From Neoceratodus forsteri (Eukaryota > Chordata > Ceratodontiformes > Ceratodontidae): a stretch of DNA of 64,000 nucleotides. How positions within the stretch are numbered: the stretch's first letter is position 1; each line of letters begins with the position of its first letter. The position numbers were made by a program, and so were the translations under genes. Location of the stretch: NCBI GenBank assembly GCA_016271365.2, contig CM057454.1:693671501-693735500 (forward strand), written 5' to 3'. This document shows positions 55,750-64,000 of the stretch, in pieces. The notes beneath the pieces are model-generated. The model had not been told where the DNA came from and made no database searches. It saw only the letters and a list, made by a program, of their open reading frames with translations.

Positions 55750-56450
55750 TGAAGATATACTAAATTGCTTATATCTCAGGAACTCCACGATGTAGAGAAA
55801 AAATTTAAATTTCATATGACTCATGACTTTCTTGGCTAGGTTTTCAAGGGCCCAAAGGGGCTTATCATTTTTCCAACAAAAAATCTGTATCTCGCACCGT
55901 TTCTGAGATACGGGCCCCAAAAGGCGTGGCGGATGCTGCAATATTAGTCTAAGGGAAAAAAACTTCAACTTCGGAGTACCGTAACTTTGCATCCCTGCAA
56001 TATTTTGTCTCCAAACCACAAAAAAAGGCACATCTGTGAGATGTTGGCTGCCTTCCTTCCAAATTTCAGCTCAAAAGACCAAGCTGTTCTTTTGCAGCAG
56101 GGTGGCAAACAATTCCTGTCATTTTGGCCATAGAGTTGAAAAGTAGTGTCGTGATTTGCGACACCTTTCACAAAAAATTGTGTCAGTGTCGCAAGTGCGA
56201 CACTACTTTTCCCAAAAATTTAAAAAACATATTTCTGGGGTGTTTAACCCCAAACTAAAGACATGGCTGGCATCCTCAGGGCTCGACTAGGTAAACATAA
56301 AAAGAAGTATGTCCCTAGATGGTCCCAATTTTAAATGCCAAGCTTTTCTTTGATCGGTAACTGAAAACAAAATGGCAGATTTACAACACTACTAGGGTAA
56401 TTTGCAACACTAAAAAGTGCATTTGCAACACTTTCAAACCTTTTGTTAAC
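55750..56450. repeat. CCGTATCTC/GGCAAAG module, inverted, with flank
   Basis: The segment has CTTATATCTCAGGAAC, GTATCTCGCACCGTTTC, GAGATACGGGCCCCAAAAGG, AAAAAAAGGCACATCTGTGA and CAAATTTCAGCTCAAAAG, the inverse of 52,190-52,740. Downstream (56,130-56,420) are three repeats of GTCGCAA-GTGCGACAC or TTTGCAACAC words. Confidence 0.7.
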
Positions 56451-56454
56451 TTTT

Positions 56455-57550
56455 CCCATTGACTATAATGGGAAACTTGTTTTTTGAATAACTTTTGAAC
56501 CACTCAATATTTTTTCATGAAATCTTCATAAGGCACATCGGGTCCCTGGCCGCACATTCACTGAAGTTTTTGGACCAGTCGCACAAACTGTGCAACCTGT
56601 AGGTGCAAGCAAAGAATGCACAAAAAAAGTAAATGCACCCTGGAATGTCACTTAATAACTCCGCAGCCGTATACCCTACCAGAAGACAAGTTGGCAGATC
56701 CCAAGATCTATGGTTACACCCCATGCCTGCCAAATTTCAGGCAGATCCATTGAAGGGTGGCAAAGTTATTAAGGTGCAAAGTTTCACCATTTTACCTTAA
56801 ATGGGGTACTCGACCCGATGGTAGCTCTACCATGCTACCGTAATATATATACATTTATAAAATGGATCGGGACATTGTTGTTGCTCTATTGGATCCTGAG
56901 CATCACATGACCATGCGTATATCAGGGCGCGACCGCACACCTGCACTTTTACCCCCCTCCAAAATAATTTTGACATTTTAAAAGATAGATAAACCACGCT
57001 GAGGTGTGCGGTCGCACTCTGATATCACAGCACGCCTTTGCCGTGTTGACAACACCAAGGCATGCGATATCAGAGCATGACCGCACACCTCAGAGAGTAA
57101 TATCTATTACATATATATATATATTATAGTGGTGCGGTCACGCCACAATAGTTAGGGTTGAGTGGCCAGTTATATAATTTAGTCAAACGTTTAGTTGTTA
57201 ATAACTATGGAGCAGTTCAATGTATTTTCCTGAAATTTGGTACATGTGTTGGGGTGCACTAGATCTCTTGATCTGCAAAATTGCATTTCTGTTGGAGTTC
57301 TGGTCTTTGTGTATGAAAGTGCTGAAAAATGCAAAATTATCCAGTTTTGGTGGCACCTTTTGGCATTCTTAATGTGGTCCTGCACTGCCGTTATGTGGTG
57401 TGCTGCTCTGTGAATGACTTGTTTGAAAGAGCTTTGGTGGCCAAACATGTCACTTTTTGTTTGGTGAAAAAATATTAAGGCATTCAAAAGTTATGGCACT
57501 TTTAAGTTCCCATTATAAGTCAATGGGAAAATTTATATGTATATCTTGTG
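56455..57550. repeat. 1.1-kb foldback centred near 57.05 kb
   Basis: The left arm (56,455-56,810) has CCATTGACTATAATGGGAAA, GAATAACTTTTGAACCAC and AATTTCAGGCAGATCCATTG. The right arm (57,175-57,545) has AAAGTTATGGC and CCCATTATAAGTCAATGGG in inverse order, and CAATGTATTTTCCTGAAATT. In the centre (56,999-57,092) is a tight palindrome, GAGGTGTGCGGTC...GACCGCACACCTC, with CTCTGATATC and GATATCAGAG within, and a third GACCGCACACCT at 56,931. Confidence 0.82.
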
Positions 57551-58255
57551 ATCAAAGAATCGGGGTTCTGGCCATCTCGTTCCACCTGGCGGTCAAAGAA
57601 TTTGCAGCCTCGCAGTGCAAGAATCTTTGATCCTGAGGAATTCAAAAAATTCTTTGACCGCAAGGTCCGCCTTCTTGTTTTCAGTTTTCCGATTGCACAA
57701 ACACAGACATCTCGGCTCAGGGGTCACTTCTGAAGTAAAACTTTGATGGGTTTACCCAGGGGACCCCAATCTATCAAGCCATGGCTTTGTTTCCATTCAA
57801 ATCGATCCAAAAATAGAGTTTTTAGCTTTTAAATTCTTCGTTCATGGCTCGCTGACGATCTTTGATTGCGAGTTGACAAATTCTTTGATCACGATCTTGC
57901 ATCACGACCTAAAAACACAAATATCTCAGCTCAGGGGTGGGCTAGGGATACAAATGAGGGTGGATTTTGCTCAGGAGAGTCTGTGCTATTGAACCATGGC
58001 ACTGGTTTGCTTCAAATCAGTCAAAAAATCATGTTTCACCATTTTTTATTCTTTGATCATGAGCGTGCAATTTCTTTGATCATGAGCTTGCAAATTCTTT
58101 GATAGTGAGATTCTTTGATTGCGATCGTGCATCGCGAGTGAGAGACGAGATGCCCAGATTTAAAAATTCATTTTTGCAGTCCAGGGGTGTCCTAGACTGT
58201 CAAATAAAGGTGGGTTTTGCTTAGGGGGCTTTGTTGTGCCCATGTGCATGCCCAA
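57551..58255. repeat. CTTTGATC-rich block, copy 2
   Basis: GATCAAAGAATC, AATTCTTTGACCGC, TTCTTTGATCACGATC and GCAAATTCTTTGATAGTG words repeat as in 51.47-52.13 kb. GGTGGATTTTGCTCAGG appears at 57,960. The last 110 bases (58,140-58,250) are the inverse complement of 51,475-51,585. Confidence 0.75.
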
Positions 58256-58271
58256 AGTAATGTAATAATGA

Positions 58272-58545
58272 TCCCTGGTAGTCTAGTGCCCTCCCTCCCT
58301 CCCTAATAAAATATTTATATCCCTGGTAGTCTAGTGGCCTCCCCCAATAAAATATATGAAGAAATTAATGCCCTGGTAGTCTAGTGCCCCCCCCCCCGGT
58401 ATTTTTTAGATCCCTGGTAGTCTAGTGGCCCCCTGAGCTGTATTGTCTTATAATATCTGACTCTTTATATCCCTGGTAGTCTAGCGGCCACCCCAGCATA
58501 ATGAAAGAAATTATGAGTTTATAATAAACCTGGTAGTCTAGTGGC
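58272..58545. repeat. CCTGGTAGTCTAGTGG array, six copies
   Basis: Copies start at about 58,272, 58,321, 58,371, 58,412, 58,471 and 58,529. It is the inverse of the array at 51,178-51,444, with the same number of copies and similar spacing. Confidence 0.9.
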
Positions 58546-58726
58546 CCCCAACCCATCCATCCAAGCCCACCCAGCACCCCCCACCCTTCACCAGCTGGCA
58601 ACTGGCACAGTCCTCCTCTCACCTCCATGGCCAGCCACTGACTGTCTGTATTATGAGCAGTAATGTAAAGAGGTACTCAGAAATATTTTCAGAGCACCTC
58701 TTTGCATTACCACTCATAATGCATTT
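58546..58726. repeat. Inverse of 50,950-51,170
   Basis: CCATCCATCCAAGCCCACCC, CTTCACCAGCTGGCAACTGG and CACCTCCATGGCCAGCCACT match the other locus in inverse orientation over about 130 bp. CATTACCACTCATAATGCA continues the likeness. Confidence 0.8.
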
Positions 58727-59030
58727 TTGTTTGCACTTGCATTTCTTTTTTGTTTCTTGTTACCATTGCATTTGCAATTGCAGTACCATGCCCATGCGTG
58801 TTATGGTTTGTGTTTTCATATGCCCTTGCATTTCTGTTTCTGTTGGTTTTATTGTTGCTGTTACTGTTACCATTTACATTTACAATTTGGTACCATGACC
58901 TTGCATGTAACAGTTTGCATTTCCATATGCACTTGTGTTTCTGTTTCTGTTGGCTTTATTGTTGCTGTTATCATAACAATTTTGCCTACCATTGCCACTT
59001 GCGTTTGCTTTGCAGTTCCTGTTGCTATGT
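58727..59030. repeat. Hexamer-built block B3
   Basis: It has the same words and orientation as B1 (TTTCTGTTGGTTTTATTGTT, TTACTGTTACCATTTAC), followed by the same flank leading into a foldback element, so B1-F2 and B3-F5 are direct duplicates. Confidence 0.85.
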
Positions 59031-59117
59031 AACAAGACATAATGGGCCCCGTGCTCACGCAACTGCATTCCATTCTCTATTTATTATCCTCATTCTCAAA
59101 AAGAAGGGAAATTAGAG

Positions 59118-59448
59118 GCAAAAAACTCCATTTAATGCATCAGTTACGGTTGTTCTACAGCGACAAAAGCGAGGAAATTCGGGGTTAGGGTTGAAAGCCC
59201 TCCTTTGGCCCCTGAGCCCACCCCCCAACCGACATCAGGGTGTGCGTTGGGGTCATCGGTCCTAACTCTCACCTCATTCTCCTATACTTCTGCTTCTTTA
59301 CACATGTGATGGGGTGAAGGATAGAGACGACCTTAATCGCTCCAGTCAGTTGGGGGGTGGGCTGGGGGGTCCAAGGGAGCTTTCAACCCTAACACCAAAT
59401 TTCTCACTTTTGTCATCAGGAATAGCTTAACTGATGCATTAAACTGAG

Positions 59449-59453
<5 letters not shown>
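59118..59453. mobile_element. Foldback element F5
   Basis: The left end AAAAAACTCCATTTAATGCA and right end TGCATTAAACTGAGTTTTTA are inverse. A (TA)n tract follows at 59,454-59,510. The left flank and interior match F2. Confidence 0.87.
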
Positions 59454-59500
<47 letters not shown>

Positions 59501-59562
59501 TATATACATACATACATTGTAAACAACTCTGTTAATGCATCAGTTAGGGTTGATAGCCTCTA

Positions 59563-59600
<38 letters not shown>
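59454..59600. repeat. Two (TA)n tracts around a solo F end
   Basis: (TA)n at 59,454-59,510 and 59,568-59,600 border about 45 bp consisting of only one foldback end (CTCTGTTAATGCATCAGTTA, 59,525-59,552). The rest of that element is missing, consistent with deletion between TA tracts. Confidence 0.85.
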
Positions 59601-59602
<2 letters not shown>

Positions 59603-59945
59603 AAAAAACTCCATTTAATGCATCAGTTAGGGTTGTTCCACTGTGACAAGATGAGAAAATTCAGTGTTAGGGTTGAAAGCCCTCATGGACCCCTCAGCCC
59701 ACCCCCAACCGGCATCGGAGTGAGCATTGGGGTCATCGCCCTAACTCTCACCCCATCACATGTGTGAAGAAGCTGAGGTATAGGAGAATGGGGTAAGAGT
59801 TAGGATCAACAACCCCAATGTGCATCCCGATGCCGGTTGGGGGTGGGCTGGGGTCCAAGGGGGGCTTTCAACCCTAACACCAAATTTCCCTACTTTGTCA
59901 CTGTAGAACAACCCTAACTGATGCATTAAATGGAGTTGTTTTCCT
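59601..59945. mobile_element. Foldback element F7
   Basis: The left end AAAAAAACTCCATTTAATGC and right end GCATTAAATGGAGTTGTTTT are inverse; (TA)n lies on both sides. The interior has CACCCCATCACATGTGTGAA and its partial mirror. Confidence 0.88.
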
Positions 59946-59946
59946 A

Positions 59947-59993
<47 letters not shown>
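59946..59993. repeat. (TA)n microsatellite between F7 and F8
   Basis: About 45 bp of TA dinucleotide. Confidence 0.93.
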
Positions 59994-59994
<1 letters not shown>

Positions 59995-60665
59995 CATTGC
60001 AAAAACTCAGTTAATGCATCAGTTAGGGTTGATAGCACAGCGACAAGTTTGGAAATGTGCTGTTAGGGTTTAATCCCCTGACTCCGCATTCCCCCCACAC
60101 ACACATACATACAGACATGCAACAGAGGAAGGGCCAAGGCAACACAACCAACCAGAGACAACCAGCATCAGGTAAAACACACAGTATGTCATCCACAGAT
60201 AGTTTATTGGACTTGAGAGTTTGGATAAGCCTACCAACAACCACTGGATGTTTGCATTTTTTTCTAGTAGAGTGAGTCAGTCCTAATAGCAAATGATAGT
60301 AATAATAAAAGTAATATTTATATTTTGAAAATGTATACAGACTATGTCTCATTGTATGAAGAAGATATGCCAGCAATAATGTGTCATCATACTGTGCTAG
60401 CAGTATAGAGTCAAGCATACTGTATTTGTTTCTTTATTACATAGTGTTATGTGAAATCAGTACAGTGTTGTGATTATTGTGCTTACAGATGTGATGGAGT
60501 GGTATAGTGTCTTACAATCTTGCATGTGTCTTGTGCACGTGTGTGTGTGCGTGTGTGTGTGAATGTGGAGTTAGGGGATTGTACCCTAACAGCACATTTC
60601 CAAACTTTTGTCACTATGCTATGAACCCTAACTGATGCATTAATGGAATTTTTTTGCAATGAATT
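59994..60665. mobile_element. Foldback element F8 with enlarged loop
   Basis: The arms TTGCAAAAACTCAGTTAATG (left) and CATTAATGGAATTTTTTTGC (right) and inner words GGAAATGTGCTGTTAGGG and CCCTAACAGCACATTTCC pair well. Unlike the others, the loop is about 430 bp (about 60,110-60,540) of unrelated DNA, framed by CA and GT dinucleotide runs (CCCCACACACACATAC and GTGTGTGTGTG). Confidence 0.82.
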
Positions 60666-60699
60666 TCCTTTCTTTTTTGAGACAGTGTAATGTAACTGG

Positions 60700-60850
60700 T
60701 ATATGGTTGTGGGAGCATGGGCCCTCTGGGCCCTGTGCTCCCTTCACATTGTCCATTTTTTGTGTAATGGTATGTGTATGAGGGAGCATGGGCCCTCTGG
60801 GCCCTGCATGCCCACTCATGTGTAAGTATGGAGCCATACAGCAGCCCTGT
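60700..60850. repeat. GGGAGCATGGGCCCTCTGGG array, two copies
   Basis: GGGAGCATGGGCCCTCTGGG begins at about 60,711 and 60,782. Each copy can fold on itself. It continues the likeness of this segment to 47.93-48.2 and 48.7-48.85 kb. Confidence 0.75.
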
Positions 60851-60879
60851 AGGGCAAGGAACCCTTGTGCCACTAATGT

Positions 60880-63380
60880 GCCAATATCTCACCCCATCAC
60901 ATGTGTAAAAAATATTCAAGAGTTGTAATCATCACAGTGAGTACTCCATGCAATATAAGTTGACCGAATCCATATCTCACATCATTTTCGAAATGCAGGC
61001 ATTGAAACGCACTGAAAAGGCACCCTCCATAACCGTAGCAAGTAGGGAAAAAATTCCAAAACTGGTGTAATCGAATGTTTACAAAATTATTTCTGCAGAT
61101 TAGCTCACCTTAGGTGAGCTAAGCTGCAGGTAGTGAAAAATCCACAGCTTGCTTTGTTTTCAAGACACAGATGCCAAAAGGCATCACGGGCACTGCAATG
61201 TTATCCTACGGGAAATCTCTCAAATTCACAATGCTCTAACTTTGGTCTCCTTGAACATTTTGGCACTAAACCTCCAAAAGGCACATCCATTGGACCAGGG
61301 CTTGCCACCCTGCAAATTTCATCCCAAAAGACCCAACCATTCAGTTGCAGGGTGACAGCAAAGATTTGCTGTTTTTTTTTTTTAAATACTAAAGCAAATC
61401 ATGAAAGTTTCGCAGAAAGTAACATGAAACTTTCACATTTGCAAAAGTATTTTGGCAGTTTCTTTCATGATTTGTAAAAGTATTTTTTTCCAGTGTTTAA
61501 AAGGGGCATTTCTGGGGGGTTTTACCCTTAAAAAGATAGGCCTGGCATCCTCAAGACCTGACTAGGTAAACCCAACAGTCAGTGTTTACCTAGAAGGTCC
61601 CTATTTTAAATGCAAGGAATTTTTCTCTCTCACTAAGTGAACACAAGATGGTGGCAGCATGAAAGTAAAAGGGCCATTTGCAAATGTAAAATTGCATTTG
61701 CGAAACTTTCGTGAGACACATATATTTTTCCCCATTGATTTATAATGGGAAATTTGTTTTTTGAATAATTTTTGAACAGTTTAATATTTTTACACCAAAT
61801 CTTCAAAAGGCACATTGGTGACCCGGACTGCATCTTCCCTGAAGATTTTGGACAGAATGAACAAATTGTGCTGGCTGTGGGCACAAGCAAAGAAATGCGC
61901 AAAAAGTCAGTTTTCTGGCATTTTTTTGAGTTCTGTATCCCTGCAACCGTACTTCCAGCTGTAATGCAACTTGCCAGATCCAGAGAGATATGGTACCAGA
62001 CCATGCATGTAAAATTTCAGGCAAATCCATTATATGGTGGCAAAGTTATTAAGGTGCATAATTTGAGGAATAACATTAAAATGCTTACTCAACTCTAACT
62101 GGACTCAACCCTTACTATACTAGCACTACTACACCAGTAATATATATATATATATGTATATATATATGTATATATTATCATGGCACAGTAGGGATGGTAT
62201 AGTTAGGGAGTTAGGGTTGCACGGTCACTTCTATGTTAAACCTTAAAGTTTGCACTTTAATAACTTTGCAACCATTTGTCCAATTTGCCTGAAATATGGA
62301 ATGCTCAACTGCCTGCCATAGATCTCTGGATCCAGAAAGTTTTGTTTCAGTTGGATGTATGGTTGTGGAACCGTAGAGCACATTGTTTTGTGCATTTTTT
62401 GGTAAGCCATAATGGACTGAAGAATGCATTTGAATGGCTTCAAATGTATTTGTCTACATGTGGCCTAGCATTGAACTGGTGCCTTTTGAAGATCTGGTGA
62501 AAACATATTGCTCCATTCAAAAGTTATTCAATTTGTTCATGCCCCATTATAGCCTATGGGAAAATGTATATGTGCATTGTGAAAACTTTTGCAATCACAT
62601 TTTTGTTGTCGAGCTCCCTGAAATTGTTTTTGTGCTGCTGCCATCTTGTTTTTCAGTTAGCAAGAGAGAGAAAAATATTGTAAGACATAAAATAATGCTG
62701 TTTGGTAAACAACAATAGTTGCATTTGCCTAATCAGGCCCTGAGGAACATGACCATGGCATTAGTTTTTTTGTAGGTGGTTTGCAAAAATGTTTTTTAAA
62801 CTATTCCCAGTTTTTGACAATCATGATAAAGGAAAAAAACAACCTTGGCAACATTTTTGTGTGAGTGACAACATTCCCATTATCGAGATACGAGTGTCGC
62901 GAAAGCATTAAAGTAATCGTGGTAACACTGCTCAAACACATTTTGCTATGTGTTGTTTTCTTTGTCACTTCATTGTGACAAGGTGGATTATGCTTTTGGC
63001 ATGAAATTTTCTTGGTGGCAAGCCCTAGTCCTACAGATGTGCCTTTTTGTGGTCTGGTACAAAAACATTAAACAGGCCCATAGTTACAGCATTCCAAAGT
63101 TGAGACATTTGCCCATAGGATGACATTGAGGTGCTCGCGATGCCTTTCAGAGCCCGTATCTCGAAAATGGTTAGAGATACGGATTTTTTTGTTGCAAAAA
63201 TTGGGGGACTAATTGCAGAAGTAAGTTGGAAAACCATTAATACCATGAATTTTGAATTTAATTTCTACCTTGTATGGTTACTGAGATATTTGGAAATTAG
63301 TATGCCAGTGGTGTATGCAGATGATTGTTATAAGGGTTACTTGCTCTATGGGGTTGTTGTGTTGTTCTTTACTTATGTCT
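60880..63380. repeat. 2.4-kb foldback centred on (TA)n near 62.15 kb
   Basis: The left arm contains TATCTCACCCCATC (60,885), CAAAAGGCATCACGGG (61,170), CCTCCAAAAGGCACATCC (61,270), GGCTTGCCACCC (61,300), TATAATGGGAAATTTG (61,742) and AAATTTCAGGCAAATCCATT (62,011). The right arm has their inverse complements in reverse order: AATTTGCCTGAAATATGGAA (62,282), CCCCATTATAGCC (62,543), GGTGGCAAGCCC (63,012), AGATGTGCCTTTTTGTGGTC (63,035) and CGTATCTCGAAAATGG (63,155). The centre is (TA)n at 62,143-62,176. Confidence 0.85.
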
Positions 63381-63599
63381 AGGTGGAAGCACAGGTCCCG
63401 GAGGGCATGTGGTGCCACAGATGCATATGATCAGTGGCAGAGTTAGAGCTTGGCCTGGGGGGGGGTGGTCGCCCCTACTGGCTGCCCCAGTGTGAGTTGT
63501 GGTACCCCACCACCATCTTTATTCACTGTTTAGTGCCCATTGTAGAGCCCATGATTGACTGATTGGCCCCCTCGGCTCCCAAATGCTCCCAAACCTGGC

Positions 63600-64000
63600 T
63601 TCACCACTGCATATAATTATGCACAAATGGGCTCCATGCTCACACGTACACATATTTTTTTTTTTACAGCGGCTTAGTATGCCGCAGATGCATATCATTA
63701 TTCACAAATAGGCAGCTTGGTCAGGCCTCACACTCCCACTTATACATATTTGTTCTGTGAGAGCTGCTTTGTTTGCCATAGATGTGTATGATTATGCACA
63801 AATGGGCAGCTTGGTGGGAGCATGGGGGCCAAAGAGTACCACACTGCCACTTACATATATTTGTTTTTGGAGATGTGCTTTGTTTGCCACAGAGGCGTAT
63901 GATTGTGCACAAATGGGCAGCATTGTGGGAGCATGGGACACAAAGGACCGCACGCTTTCACTTATACATATTTGTTCTGTGACAGCTGCTTTGTTTAGTA
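63600..64000. repeat. GCACAAATGGGC array, at least four copies
   Basis: Words TATGCACAAATGGGC, GGGAGCATGG, CACTTATACATATTTG and TGCTTTGTTTGCCACAGA recur from about 63,621, 63,701, 63,796 and 63,907 (steps 80, 95 and 111 bp). The array runs past the window end. Frames across it are artefacts. Confidence 0.8.

Larger units (their letters stand above)
47545..64000. repeat. Composite foldback repeat complex
   Basis: About 16.4 kb to the window edge consist of repeated modules in both orientations with hardly any single-copy DNA. The order is: foldback F1, GGGAGCATGGGCCC array, 300-bp palindromic units, CTTACC block, GGTAGTCTAGTGGC array, CTTTGATC block, hexamer block, F2, F3, F4, hexamer block inverted, foldback at 57.05 kb, CTTTGATC block, GGTAGTCTAGTGGC array inverted, hexamer block, F5-F8, and the foldback at 62.15 kb. 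Components are listed separately. The right border lies outside the window. No open frame looks like a transposase. Confidence 0.85.

Overview
The window is from a large, repeat-rich vertebrate nuclear genome. The evidence is a MIR/CORE-type SINE, a V-SINE-like SINE with tRNA promoter boxes, L2-type and CR1 LINEs (one CR1 with a TTTCTATG octamer tail), a Tx1-type L1, hAT DNA transposons and a TTAA-flanked Kolobok/T2-like element. This mixture fits a lobe-finned fish or amphibian with a bloated genome (lungfish, caecilian and similar); the species cannot be fixed from sequence alone. I found no host protein-coding exon, rRNA, genuine tRNA gene or CRISPR array. Every protein-like reading frame I trust belongs to a transposable element, and all carry frameshifts or stops.

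Layout. 0-3.6 kb: degenerate GGTAGTCTAGTGGC-type repeats and hairpins around a dead hAT transposase (minus strand) that a MIR-like SINE interrupts. 3.6-5.4 kb: a decayed CR1 fragment and a 299-bp hAT MITE with a perfect 8-bp target duplication. 5.5-8.8 kb: an L2-type LINE (minus), endonuclease through reverse transcriptase. 9.2-12.26 kb: a 3.04-kb element bounded by TTAA and imperfect inverted termini, filled with hairpins and roughly 300-bp palindromic units. 12.3-15.7 kb: a LINE endonuclease fragment and mostly unassigned DNA with two decayed hammerhead/Penelope-like motifs.

15.7-37 kb is a nest of retrotransposons. LINE A (minus) is split by a Tx1-type L1 (16,508-32,470, 14-bp perfect target duplication). 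That L1 is split by LINE B (20,979-30,211, 11/12 target duplication). LINE B is split by a CR1 (22,651-23,868). A plus-strand L2-type LINE (32.64-34.94 kb) also sits in LINE A. Reading frames resume across the gaps, which gives the order of insertion.

37.5-39.7 kb is a satellite-like array of about 13 monomers of 166 bp. 40.6-41.05 kb is a V-SINE-like SINE. 41-47 kb is mostly unassigned, with two LINE 3-prime tails.

47.5-64 kb is the most unusual part: about 16 kb of mutually homologous modules arranged as nested inverted repeats. They include about eight foldback elements of about 350 bp with GCATCAGTTAGGGTTG-type ends, mostly lying against (TA)n tracts, blocks built of hexamers with a 108 or 120 bp higher-order period, GGTAGTCTAGTGGC arrays, GGGAGCATGGGCCC arrays, CTTTGATC-rich blocks, and long foldbacks centred near 54.1, 57.05 and 62.15 kb. 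Several of these modules also occur in reverse order and orientation inside the 9.2-12.26 kb element, so both loci appear to carry copies of one large composite foldback family that I cannot match to a named family.
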